This document shows positions 26,263-38,968 of a DNA stretch of 64,000 nucleotides, in pieces. A model generated the notes under the pieces. The model saw nothing but the letters and a program-made list of their open reading frames with translations. It was not told where the DNA came from and did no database searches. Origin of the DNA: Phytoseiulus persimilis. Taxonomy: Eukaryota; Arthropoda; Arachnida; Mesostigmata; Phytoseiidae. Position 1 is the stretch's first letter. Every line of letters begins with the position of its first letter. The DNA lies in NCBI GenBank assembly GCA_037576195.1, contig CM075102.1, positions 40,296,745 through 40,360,744 of the forward strand, given 5' to 3'. A program made the translations under genes and the position numbers.

Positions 26263-29200
26263 TCCAAACTGGTCCCCGTGAGAATTGTGAGACTCCGAAG
26301 AACGAAGAGCATCTGCAAAAAAGGAAGAGTGTATGACCTCCTGTGTCTGATTCCCTGCTCCCTTCCGAACAACGGCAGCAACAGTGTGAGAGCTTGGCCT
26401 TATATCTGAGACAGCTACGTGATACAGGTTACGTTGTCAGGCGATCTCGGACGAACGATAATGCACATGATCCAGGAGGAATAATCACCCATCGATAAGT
26501 TGCAGACCAAACGAGCCGAAGACCGGTCATTCCTTTAACGCTTTGCGCCGTCAAACATCTAAAGCCTCAGTTTTCATAACGGTCCCGAGTCCTTTCTCAG
26601 ACTCCCTTTCCCATGGGGGGAAGGCCTCCGACAACTGGCATGTTAAAGCGCATATGGCGAACATTGCCTTCGACGATTCCCAACAGGTTGCTTGTCGCCA
26701 GTGAAGTGCTAGAAAGACACCAAGTTAGCTCGTCGGTTGCGGATTACCTTGCTCGGCTGTCCGAAAACTGTTGTCGTTCATGAATTTCGCGCTAGTTTGA
26801 GGTCCACTGGGCTTCACTCAAACGACATCACGCGTCGCTGCGCCGACAAGCGTGCCAGACCGGGTCTGGCACGAATGACTCGCAGGATATTCAAGGACGA
26901 CACGTTCAGGATCAAAATGAGACCCATCATGAAAGATCCTATGGTGTTTCTGAATGTGGCAAGAATCCTCGACTTGAAAAAACGTTTCAATCCTCTACCG
27001 ATGGATCTCAAAAGTTGTCAAGAGCTTCTAGAGGTGAGCTTCAAACGTTTCCAGGGAAACCTCCAAGGAAACAACTCCTGATGGACGCGATTCGGGGCAA
27101 TGAGTAGCGTTCATTCCAGAGATGCGTTCTGAGTTTTCTCGTGGAGGTGATCGACACTCGCTCTTCCTGGAGTCGATCTCTCGTCTAACTTCAACGACCC
27201 CCTGAAGATAGGCCGCGTTCAGGAGCCGTTTCACAACAAGAATTTCCCCGACGCATTCGGATGTAATTTACGCAACGCGATGAAAGTTTGGGCTCTCAAA
27301 GAGTCGGAGGCATACAGAGCGGATTAGTCTTTCCAATGCTCGAGGTTCGGTTGCACGGGAATAGGGGAAAGACTGTCGAACTCTGGTTACACAACAGAGA
27401 TTTCGATTTCTAGAAGTCACCAGAGTCGGCAAGCCCGGCATGATTGTGTTGTCGAACGATCATCTGCTTACGGCTCTTGATGAGGAAGTCCCTATGATTG
27501 TGTGGGGGTCCCAGTTCCTGTCGTCGAACCACCTGGCGTGGACAATGACGTGACAACCACAGTGAGTTGAGCTGAAGGGTGTTACCCTGCTCCAAACAGG
27601 TGACAAACGAACACCATTCTCTCTCTGTACCGAACCGAGGATCAGTATTGTAGGGCATTATTTTTCGCTCTAGATGCATTGAGCAATTTATGATCAGAGA
27701 TCTGAAAATCGACATCCTGGAGAAAAAAACTGGGGTCGGAGCCGCGTATTGAGCTATTTCGCAGAGATGTATGTTTGAGAAACCGCATCCGTGATTCCGA
27801 GCCTGAATTCTGTGAGAGAGAGCAGCATGAGTGTCTCATGATGGAGTCATCTCTCATGTCGTCGCGGTTCGAGACTAAGAATGAAGTTTGCGTATTCTTC
27901 CACCGAAATACTGTCATCGAGCTCTTCTCCCTGGAGCTGTACAGCGGGTCGAGCTGTCCTGGAGTCGTTCATGAGTTCGCAAGTCCTGGGCGCAAACTCT
28001 TAGCCCATGGGGATGACATGCGACACATCATTATTTTGGACTTGCAACTCACAGAGGGTGAGACAAGCGCTCTGCCTTCCTCGGTGCACCACATAGAAAG
28101 ACGCTCGACGAAGACATGTCAGCCGACTCTCCCTGTGGTGGACCTCGTTGTTGCTGTTGACAGCGTGGGTCCTCATCAGTGGGGCCAGGAGTTCGTACCG
28201 GGATTGTTCCCAGAGGCGCTCCGCGGCTTTTCGCGAAGCGGCTTCTCTCCTGTATCCATGATGTATGTTGATCTAACAAGCACAATTCCGTGCGATCCCG
28301 ATTAATCTTGCTCTGGGAGGATCCAAATTACGGCATTACGGTCGCCGTAACGCAGCAGCGTTACCTCCTGTAGCTTTCCTGAATGCGGCCTCCGTATTCG
28401 CGAGACTGTCGTAATTGGAACGAGGAGCCACAATACAGTCGATGTTTGGAGTCAGCTAATCTGTGACATCGGGGTCTGCTCTGACATTGCTCTCCCCGCC
28501 GAATGCCAACGTAGCCATGAGTTGAGAAACATATCTGTACGAATGAGCCCGCGGAAATTTCACTCTGAACGAGTGTCACCGAGCCTTTGTCTCAGATATA
28601 TCCTAACCCGATCAGCCGTCAACCTCACGGGCCAAGTTGCACGCTACGGGACCGGAATCGAAGTCGATGAGGTGACCAGAAGCGACTGTCGCAGCCGGTC
28701 GCCGTAGTAGGCCGAGAATGTCTACGCGGAGGCGGAGGGAGTTACGTCTGAAGAGCTTCGTTGTTCGCTCGAAAATCAAGGTTTTTACTCCGAGGGACGT
28801 GAGGATGGGCTCGCGAGTGACTTGAATGCAGGAGCTATCTTTCGACTGGGAACGCGAGAATCCGCGGCTCCTCTTCCGACGACGAGAGAAATCGGGGCTC
28901 TCATCGCGTCCCTGCCCTACTCATCAGCGGAAGCGCCCAAGCATAATCATTGTTGACCTCGAATAGATGAAACTCGTCAGCGAGCTCTCGCTGGACCATT
29001 GATGCAGCAGAGTCGCGTTTTTCTCTGTCAACGGCATGCTCCGTGGTCGACTTCTCGGACTGGAGCGAGTTCACGGCGCCGGGGAAAATCTCGAGTCTCC
29101 AAGGGCAGCCTTCAAGATCGGGACTCGAATTCCTGCGATCAAACGACCGTGCGCCCGGTAGTGAGGAAGAGTTCGACCCTCCGAGCCACGGATCGATCGC

Positions 29201-29554
29201 CTCACTTACGCTGCAGATAGCCAGCAGTGCTTATTAGTTAATATCTAGCCACGTGGACGGTGGCAATGGGCTTTCGGAGTAATTTCCTTTCTTCGTGTCC
29301 GCGACCGAACAATCCGATGCAACCGTAATCAATGACCTCAGCCAATACATTCTCCGTTAACAAACGACGCCAGATGCACGAAATGTACGACTCCTTTTGC
29401 CGGCCAATCACACACTCCTTCGCGGGCTGGGGGAGGACGGCGAAACGTCGACGACGACTCATCGTGAATGGATACCTCGCTGCGGATTGGGTTGCCTTGG
29501 TCGGGAGGTGCTACCATCCTCAGATAGATTCCGCTCTCACTTGATTAATTTCGC
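26263..29554. other. Region between the unrecognised ORFs and TRPA1
   Basis: No recognised gene. It holds a perfect 11-bp-arm palindrome (26851-26873), an isolated exon-like block at 26886-27033 (acceptor CGCAG, donor GAG/GTGAGC), a 177-codon open frame at 27775-28305, and two adjacent small hairpins near 28335-28368. The TRPA1 promoter, and possibly 5' untranslated exons, should lie near its right end. Confidence 0.5.
26851..26873. repeat. Perfect palindrome, 11-bp arms around one G
   Basis: CGTGCCAGACC is followed by a single G and then by its exact reverse complement GGTCTGGCACG. It lies 13 bp before a possible exon at 26886. Function unknown; it could be a dimeric protein-binding site, a hairpin or a transposon fragment. 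Confidence 0.8.
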
Positions 29555-32500
29555 ATGAGAATCTCAGATTTCGTCCGAATTGCGAATGCCCGCTTCGTCG
29601 ACATACACACAGATCGCGACGACGGCGATAATCCGCTCTTGAGTACACAAGCTACTAGGGCCGGACAGGCGGGTCACTGGGTATGCAAAAAAAGTTCCCA
29701 GTACGTGATCCAGCAAGCTTTAAGTTCTGTTTCTGAACAAAGTTCATGTTTGCAGGCGGCTGAAAAAGGAAACTTAGCAGAGTTCCAAAGACTCCTAGCA
29801 GCTGATGAGCGTCGCCTACAGTTCAGAGATTCTCGAGGAAGGCAGGCTATTCACCACGCGGCTCTCAACGACCGCATCAACATCTTGGAGTACATCCTGA
29901 GTCTGCCTGGCGCGGACCTCCGGCCAGTAGACAATGAAGGTAAGCCCATTTCTCGTTCGATCGAAGCTCGGGTGCGACTCCAGCGATTTCCTAAGGCGGA
30001 ATGCGATTCCCCGCTTTCCGTTCGGAGCCATCCCAAAGCTCACGGAAAGAGTTTTCAACTTCGCCACGGCCTCACAGGTCCTCGACGGAACCTGGCCTCG
30101 TTTCTTCGTCACCCTTTCTATGGGGGTGTGCTCTAGGCCCAGCGAAACGGCCGTTGACGCCTATCTCCAATCGGGTATTGCGGGAATGAATCTGGAAAAG
30201 TGTGGACACGCTACGCAGCATTGTCTGACAAGTACAAAGCCAAACGCCGTGTATAGATACCGGCGTCCCATATCGCTTCCATTGTGTAGCTGTGTTCCCT
30301 GCTAAATGGTACGATCCCGCCGGGGATATTGTGATGTAGCTCCGAGGGAAGGAATCATCCCCATCAACGATGTAGAGGTCAGCCGAAGACGGAGCAATCG
30401 GAGTTCCCGACCGGCTGCACCAAATCATACTGTTGCGAAACTGTCGTTGGAATAACGTGCTCCTACGTGCACGGAAGAGACACCCTGGCCTTGAGGCGGA
30501 AGGAGTCCAGTCGAATCATGATTTTACATGTGTCGAGTAGACTTACATGGCACCTAATTGGGTGCGGACACGGCTGTGCACTCAGGGTGATGGACAGCGG
30601 AAGAACGGCACAATATCGTGGGCGTATCGGGAACGTGCATATTGCGAAAATCCAAACGACCTCACCACACAGAGCTCCTCTCTATAATCGAGAGTGACTC
30701 AAAAATTCTGTTTATTGGCTGCAGCTTCGCAACGCTGCGTGGGTTCAAAGTTATCGAAGATATTTTTGGACACGAGTCAGCCTGGGGAAAAGTCGCGCAG
30801 GTGCGCGTCGGACACTCGCTGCGATTCTCGCTTATTGACAGCGATCCAAGAGAAGTCGTAACGACGCTTTTCTTCTCAGGTAACACTCCATTACACTCAG
30901 CTTGCATGAGAGACTCCGCAAAAGCGATTGCCCTGTTCATAAACCATGACCCAGAACAACTGGAATGTTTCAACAAGGAATTCCAATCGCCTCTCCACCT
31001 CGCCACTCAACTGAACAAGGTTCGAAATGAGTCTGTTACCCTCTCTCCTGTGCAAAAGGCAGCAGCTCTAGATACAATGACGACTTTTCGCGTGTGCCTC
31101 ATCTAGGAGCTTCGACGTATGTCCCCGCGGACGGCACGAGGTCATTTCGTAAGACCAGTCTCTGTAATCGTCATAGTCTCCGATGGAATTATCCGCTAAT
31201 GAGAATCTATTCCAAATCTTCGGGGCAACTCAATCAGGTGCCGTTCGACTACCGAGGCAAAAGAGTGAAACGGTAGACTTCGACTCTATTCTGGCCTTGA
31301 GTAAGCCCCGCGGTCACAGTTACGGAGTGGCTGAGTGGAGAGAATATATTTTCTTGAAGCTTCCTTTTCATGCCTAGGTGGGTTCTTTGAAAGCATTGTG
31401 CGACTTCAAATCGAAGTTCGATGTCGAGCAGCGGAGTAAACATGGAAGGACGGCGTTGCATTTGGCATGCATCTTCGACAACGCGGAGGCAGCGCTGGTT
31501 CTCGTGAGTTTCTATTCGAGAGTCGTCGGTGACTTTTCAAACTCCAAGCCGCGGATCGAGTTCCGCTCTTCCAAGATACCCAATGCCAATTCACGACTTC
31601 CGGTGAAATGGCTCGCTGATGCCTCGGGAAGTCGTGATTTCAACTGGCATTTAGCACCATTTTGTGGCATAACTGAAATAGGCGAACTCCTCCTCCAGCT
31701 ACGTGACCATGGTGCCTCTGCGAAAACGACGTGCGACAACGGATTCTATCCGATCCACGAAGCTGCGAAAAACGCTTCCGCCAACGCAATGCGTGCCTTG
31801 CTCGAATTTGGGGAGTCGATCGGATGTAACCGAGCTGAGATGATGAAGCTCTTCGACGCCGAAGGGAATGTGCCTCTCCATTCAGCTGTACATGCAGGTG
31901 CGTGGTTGCAGCCATAGATCACTAATGCCATCACCTCTCTTCCAGTCCTATTCGCCTGTAAACTTCCGCTTGGGTATCTTACCATTGAAGAGAACACAGG
32001 GTCGAAATGTTCCAAGAACGCCATCAACATCGCTGACGTCAATAGGAGAACACGAATGGAATCTGTTGAACGAATCGTAGTGAAGTTGAATTGTGGACGG
32101 TCGCATACTTCACCCCGAGCCTGTCGAATCCGAAGTTCTAATTGGATTCGAATGCTCGCAGAGAGGGCCCGACCGCACATCGTATCCGAGGAGTCTTTTG
32201 TCAATCAGCGGCGACAATGGAAGTTTTCGTTTCCACCCTCAGACGCTCTGGAGATGTTCAACGCCGAAATCTCTCGGAAATTTCCTTCGAAGAGGCCCTT
32301 GAACTTTTCGGAGGGACCCTCCTCGCTCACATAGCCCACAGGAGGACGAAACGCGACGCATAAGCGACTGGAGTAGAAACACGAAACACGTGGGCGGCGG
32401 TGGTGGAGGTCAGAGATCTATCAAGACTGCAAGACTCTGCTGAGAAGGATCGTAAACCTATCGAAGCAGGTTCGAGCCGCCCGTATTGGGAACTCGTCCT

Positions 32501-35500
32501 CGCTCAATCTGCAGCAAGACTAATGACCATGAATCATCTGATGTCCCAGATCGAGCGTCGGAGTTTCGCTGAGACTCGGCAGAACGTGGGGTTTTCCGGG
32601 TTGAAGGAACTGACCTAAGTAATACCCGAATCAGCAGTCCCATCGTTACGAGGTCTCCCCGGGGGAACGTTCTAAGGCGCAACGAGACGCTCGCTCTGCT
32701 AAGCTTTGGAAAATTGCAGTACTAGAAAGAAAGTGCTGAGAGTCGAGGAAAAGGATACGCTCCGAGCCTGGCCGAGTACCCACGAAGGTTCCGTGTTGGC
32801 TCTCAGGTATCCCGAGTGACGGTCGATGAATCTCAATGAACGATGCGAGGCCGCATTCGAATGGGAATTGAAGAAGAATCGTCCATTGTTGACCGGAAAT
32901 CATCGCCTACGAGCGGATATTTGAGATTCGGGACCGTCCGGCAAGTAATTAGAGTGGAATCATCATCATCATATGCTCGTTGCTGTGGGAGTTAACCCCT
33001 CACACGAGCTGAAGGACCCTCCTGACAGCAAGGTGACGGCATTGCTCTCCGATCTGAGTCGACCTCCCGCGTTGACGTCACGAACCAAAAAGTTACCAAT
33101 CTCAAGATCGTTCGAAGAGGACTCATCGCGTTTTTCCTCTCGAAAATCTGCTGCGTTGGGATCCGATATCCTGCCACAAGGATCCGCAAAGGCACATAGG
33201 GTTTGATAGACAGACCACGCCAACAACTCCATCACCGTACTCGAACGAATTTCAACCACGGAGTTATGAGCAAATCGCAGCCCTGAAGAAATCGTTAGAA
33301 TCGATGCTGAATTCTGAGGCCGCTCGAGGGAAGGCTCTGATGGACCGCAGATTCCTGCCCGAATCCCTAACGGCAACTCGTATTCGACAGTAGATCCGGG
33401 AATCGATCGGGGTATCGTTTCTTGATTCCGCAAATGCTATGCGTCGCGTCGCTCCACGTCCCACCCTCTTCGGGAACGGCTTTCGAGCTAGAACCCGTTG
33501 CACAGGCGAGCAGGATATCGAACTCGTCGTCCTGGAAGCTGACTTTCCATCAACGTGCCGAACGGCAACGTAATTTCTCAGAAAGAGAATCCAATGCATC
33601 GACGCAAGTTCGTGGATTAGTCGGCCACACCTCAGGAATCTTGAGAGAGCGAGAAAGCACTAATGAGAGGAGCACTCACGTGTATCAACGCGATTTCCGA
33701 TCTCTTCCTTCGCTGACGGTTACGTTGCATCTTTTTCGAAATCACTGACCTCGAACTGTCTCTGAATAGGTGATTTGAAAGCTGTGGAACTATGCTTGGA
33801 ATCGGGAGCGTTCATCTCTACTCAACAACACGACCTTTCGACACCGGTTCATCTTGCTTGCTCACAAGGCGCTATTGACATCGTTAGGCTCATGTTCAGA
33901 TGTCAGCCCGATCAGAAAATGGTTAGGTTTCGAGATGATCGCTGAAATTCCGCCCTCTCAGTGGTCAGACTTTTCCGACGACAGGAGTACTTTCCGAAAT
34001 TTGTGGACAGGAATACGGTGCGATATCGTAATACCTCCGGCATCGTTTGACTTTTCGCGTGAGAGGTCTCACATAGCGTCAAGCAAGGCGCGGCGTGGGT
34101 CATAACTAGGCTATCATTTTAACAGGGTTGTCTGACGTGCTCCGATGCGCAGAATATGACCCCACTCCATTGCGCCGCCATGTTTGATCACGTCGAGTTG
34201 GTGGAATATCTCGTCGATGAGGGTGCCTCCATGAACGCAACCGACAAAGAAGGTCGCTCAGTGCTCTTGTTGGCGGCGGCTCGAAGTGAGTTTAACAATG
34301 CCTCTTCCATGACTCCAGTAACTCACCTTTCGCAGGGACTTTTCCTCTAAGTTCAGAACACTTCAGGCGCTTGGAAGACGGTAATGGCCATCCTGAAGCT
34401 TGGGGCCGATCTCAGAAGTCAACGAGACAATCTAGGGAGAACTCTCTTGCATCATATTGTGCTCAGTGGGGGTTCGATCGAAGATTTCACATCAGACAAC
34501 GAGAGACTCGAAGAGTTCATGCAATTGCTCAATGAAAGGTAGTCGCGAATGCGTTGGTATTTTTTTCGCTTTTCGGGGTATGTTGACCATGGCGGCTATG
34601 GAAGCGAAACAGAACCGTTCCGGAGCTGTCAAGGGAGAAACGAATCGGCGTTCCTCAAGGGTCCGTGGCCGTTGCAGAGATAGCAGCGGCTGTACGGCGA
34701 TGCACTACGCGTCCCGCAACGGACAACTGAAGAGCATACAAGCTCTGATCAGTCTGGGAGCGGCGGTCAACTTGAAGAACAACGACAATCAATCACCGCT
34801 GCATTTCGCAGCGAAATATGGCCGTTACAACACGGTTGGTGCCATTCATTTTCTTCTCTTCCACCTCGCTATCAGGGAGCGTGACAGAATTCTCCGCTGA
34901 CGGCCGTACAGGACCTGGAGAAAGAATTGCGCAGTCGAAATTTTATTCCGTTCCGTCAAGCGTGCTTTTGGATTCGTCGCAGGTTCGCCACCTTCTGGAT
35001 AGCAAGAAAGGCCATTTGATCATCAACGAAATGGACGGCGAAGGGAAAACGCCACTGCATATTGCGTCTCAATGCGGTCACGTGCGAGTGGTACATTTAT
35101 TGCTCGTGAAAGGTAGACGTCATTGGGTTTCTTCAGATGTCCGCGTGGAAGCAACCCGTTCCTTGGAGAAGGAAAATGAAAGCCTGGTTTGTGCTTCCCC
35201 AGGCGCTCTCTTGCATCGAGACCACAAAGGACGCACTCCGTTGCACTACGCGGCGATGAACGGCTATAACAACACAATGGAACAACTTCTTGCCGTTCAT
35301 TCTCATTTGCTTGACCAAACAGATCGTGATGGGGTAAACATTCGGCTCCCTGGAGAAAAAGCTTGCCCCCGAGAGAAGCTCTAGTTTCTCAGGCGGGTCT
35401 GAACTATTTCAACGAAGATCACTCCTCTCAAAGACCAGAGACCATTTCCTGAGTAGATTAAATTTTCTGGGCGAAACATCAGAGTCGGAAAGCTATTCTC

Positions 35501-38500
35501 CGAATAGTTATATCAATGGTTCTCGGGGAATGAGACCTCGCTAATTATTCCAGAACACTGCCCTACACATGGCCGCGATGAAGAATCGATCGAGCACAGC
35601 GGTCATGCTGCTCCATATGCACTGCAAAGTGACAAAGAACGGCATTGACATGAGCCCAATGGATTACGCGCTCCATTTCAAGCACTCGGAAGTCGCGATG
35701 GCAATGGTTACCCATCCCACAAGGTATCGTACCTGTGTTATCTTACTCTTGCTCCCCTAGGATCCGATCGTCATCGCGTGGAGATTCAATTGATTTCCTC
35801 CCTCTATCTTCCCTCGCCGATGGTTCAGGAGTGAGGAAATAATGACGAGTCAAGTGAAAACCTATGGCTGCCTCGTCGAGGGCTTGACCGCCGTGATGCC
35901 GGAAGTGATGATGACAGTTCTCGATCGGGGGATTTCGAAGTCTAAAATGAGCCACGATTCTACTGAATACTACGTAAGATAAGTTGAAGAGATTCTTGGA
36001 GATCTCAAGTTCAGCGGGAAGGCTACGGATTCGGTTGGAGCGATTGATGCCGCTCACTTTATTTCCCGATTCTGCAGGTGAAGTACAGCTTCGCGTGCCT
36101 CCAGAACTCTGAGAACGCCGACGTTGTGCCCATGACAGACGAACCCCTGCCAGTGATGAACGTGAGTATCGAGATCTTTTAAATGGAGTCGATCCGCCCT
36201 CCCAACGAAGTCAGATTCCTGGCGTCCAATCACCGCAAGCCCTTGAAAAGGTCTTGGTGAGGCTGCCGTTTATAGAGGACTGACTCCTCCGGAACAGAAC
36301 CGAGGCTGCCTCGTTCTTGCCCTCGAGCTTATTCGAGCATTCCCTCTTTTCGTCATATGCGTCTGGCTAGGCAAACTTCGGAAGGGTCGTCCCAGTACGA
36401 GAAGATGGTTTCCTCTGAGGTATCAATTTTTCGCTGCTACCGAGGTGCTGATTAAATATTCTGGAAGGGGGTCCGTGTTTGCGTCAGAGGAATCAGCATG
36501 TATCCCTGCATTCATCAGTTCTGAGAATCTCAAAATTGCAGATCATGGTCCGCTACGGGCGAGAAGAACTATTGTCACATCCATTGAGTGTGAAGTATCT
36601 CGAAACAAAATGGTGAGCTTCGTTCTGAATTTGGGCTGCGCGGCCTCGAAATTGAGTTTTTCCAACAGGTATGAATTTTCCCGTTCCAGGAATGCTTACG
36701 GGCTATATTTTCACATTGTCAACTTGATGGTTTACACAGTGTTTTTGGGATTCCTGACGTTGAATGCGGTGCAGCTGATGCAGGATAATAAGAAACGACA
36801 AAGAGCGGTGTCGTCGATGGAAGTCGCAAACGCTTTCGCGCGCCCTTCACTTGTGAGTTTCTACAGGCATCGTGGCGAGCCAGAGCTCCCAATGGATCGG
36901 ATCCGACCCGGATCAAATCGCGGTTCGAGTTTGTGAAAACTGGTTTCTCTTTATTATCCGACAGGCGACCCTGTCGTCGTTAACATCGGTGATAGTGCTG
37001 CTTTTTGTAATCATTAACGTTCTCAAAGAGGCGTTCCAACTCATACAACAAGTAAGCACAAAACAGCCGCTGTCGAGGTCCGGAACTATCCATTCAGGCT
37101 CGTGAACTGCTGAGTCACCTCATCCCTGGATTTTTCAGAGAACCAAATATTTTGTAGACGTGATGAATATGTTGGAATGGGCGCTGTACCTCGCGGCTGG
37201 ACTCATGGCGCTGTCGCAACTCACGCGAACCGAGGAGAAGTCCTATCAAAATATTGTCGCAGCGATCGCAGTTTTTCTAGCCTGGTTCAACTGCTTGCTA
37301 TTTCTACAGAGGTTCGTTCATACTCGTTGAACTGAATCCAAATGTGGGACCGGCTAGCTCCTAGCATCATTTTCCTCGTGCTCCAGGTTCAACCGCGTCG
37401 GACTTTACATTGTGATGTTCCTGGAAATCCTGTCCACGTTATTACGCGTGGTCATGGTGTTTTCTGTCCTCATCATAGCCTTCGGACTGTCTTTTCACAT
37501 CCTACTTGCCCGCGTGGAGCTAACCACCAAGAAACCTGTATACGATTCTCATACCGGAAACATCACGTATGTGGTCAACGTGAGTGTCCTTCCGAGAGCT
37601 GGTTCTCGCCCTTCCGCGACGTTGGCCTCATCACTCTGAATGAGATGCATGATGGTTACTTTGTCGAGATTTCAGACCTTGGACGACAAAGGATTCCATT
37701 CACCATTGGTGTCGTTAATCAGAGTCGGCACGATGATGTTGGGCGAATTGGATTTCCTAGGAACCTACCTCAGTCCGCTGAGAAACCTCGAAAATTCCAC
37801 ATGGTACCAAATAGTTGCAGCGACGATGTTCCTGGTCGCCTTCATCATTTTGATGCCAATTTTGTTGATGAATCTGCTGGTCAGTCTCATGGGAAATTTT
37901 GATTTCATGTTCTCGCTCGATTGATTCGCTCGATTGTAAGCCTCCGTGGGCCCCTTTCTAATTTTGTCCATGCACTCAGATCGGTTTAGCGGTCGGCGAC
38001 ATTGAGACGGTCAGACGAAATGCACAACTGAAGAGGTTGACGATGCAGGTTCGTTTGCATACGGATCTCGAGAGGAAGCTTCCGAAAAAGATTCTTGCGG
38101 AGGTCGATAAGACCGAAATCTCTATTTATCCGAACCAGAAAGGCAGCGGAAACTTGTTTGTGAGTTGTTCTTCAGCTATGAATAGGTTTCCTGGGCGTTT
38201 TATTCCCGTAAGATACGAGAAGCTACTTGATGCAGAACGTATGAGTGTAGCCGGATTTTGATCGAAAAATCCGACGATTCAGAGCTCTAAAAAGCTAACA
38301 ATGCCTTTGCTTTTCCATCGGGAACGTATAAAGTGGCGAACAGTGAGACGATGGTTCGGAAGTCCTCGGAATAACGGTGCCAGTTCTGGAGCCGCGTCCA
38401 GTAACAGTCGAACTCTCTCGAAGAGCTTCACACAGCAGGTAGAGAGTCAGATCACTGAAGTCCATGAACAACTCAATCGTCAAAAAGAGAAGTACGTTCA

Positions 38501-38734
38501 GTATCAGCCTCTTATCAGGGGATATCAGACCGAAAGAACTTCACTCGATAATGTTCAATTTTTTGCAGGATCAGAGACATGACGAGAAACATGGAGCAAC
38601 AACTCGTTCTCATAAGACTCATCGTCTCGAAAATGGAAATCAAATCAGATACCGAAGAAATGGATGAAGGCGAATTCAATCCGACGGCGGTCACCATTGA
38701 CAACGCTGAGAATTCCAGCGGTGATGAAAAGTAA
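29555..38734 (+). CDS. TrpA1: TRPA1 cation channel (ankyrin-repeat TRP channel), complete
   Basis: Exons: 29555-29939, 30880-31019, 31378-31503, 31699-31897, 33770-33921, 34126-34285, 34367-34538, 34678-34834, 34983-35112, 35203-35333, 35554-35723, 35829-35973, 36078-36161, 36542-36612, 36690-36852, 36965-37051, 37139-37311, 37387-37579, 37676-37879, 37980-38159, 38283-38491, 38569-38734. Phases agree throughout, giving 1198 residues, about the size of fly TRPA1. Residues about 68-640 are ankyrin repeats (FYPIHEAAKNAS, STPVHLACSQGAIDIV, MTPLHCAAMFDHVELVEYL). S1-S6 span about 745-1014, the pore has GELD at 969-972, and S6 continues into IGLAVGDIE. The family are plasma-membrane sensors of heat and electrophiles. 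HMHCKV keeps a cysteine that, from memory, aligns with a pre-S1 reactive cysteine region. The start is uncertain: TTGCAG at 29750-29755 could instead be an acceptor after an unseen exon. Confidence 0.95.
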
Positions 38735-38862
38735 CTGGTGATCGGGAGCGCGAAACCTGGAGCGTATTGGATCGGAGCGGCAGGTCCATGGGGCTGCGGG
38801 CAAGTTCGCGTAGTTCTACTCGAGTGCGGTACTCGGAGCATAGGGATGGTATCGCTGTAGGG

Positions 38863-38868
38863 AATAAA
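38863..38868 (+). terminator. Poly(A) signal candidate for TRPA1
   Basis: AATAAA 129 bp after the TRPA1 stop codon, inside an A-rich run. A second AATAAA lies at 38962-38967, so alternative 3' ends are possible. Confidence 0.55.
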
Positions 38869-38968
38869 AAAAAACAAGAGATCTGTGTTCATTCTATATT
38901 CCAGTACAAAACGGAAACTCGGAATATTCGGGAATCATTATACACAGCTATTTATACCCTCAATAAAC

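Noticed and set aside
31746..32204. 152-codon minus-strand frame over TRPA1
   Set aside because: It is antisense to a TRPA1 ankyrin exon and its intron; no independent motif.
32969..33433. 154-codon minus-strand frame in a TRPA1 intron
   Set aside because: No splice context or recognisable domain; the plus strand is plain intron.
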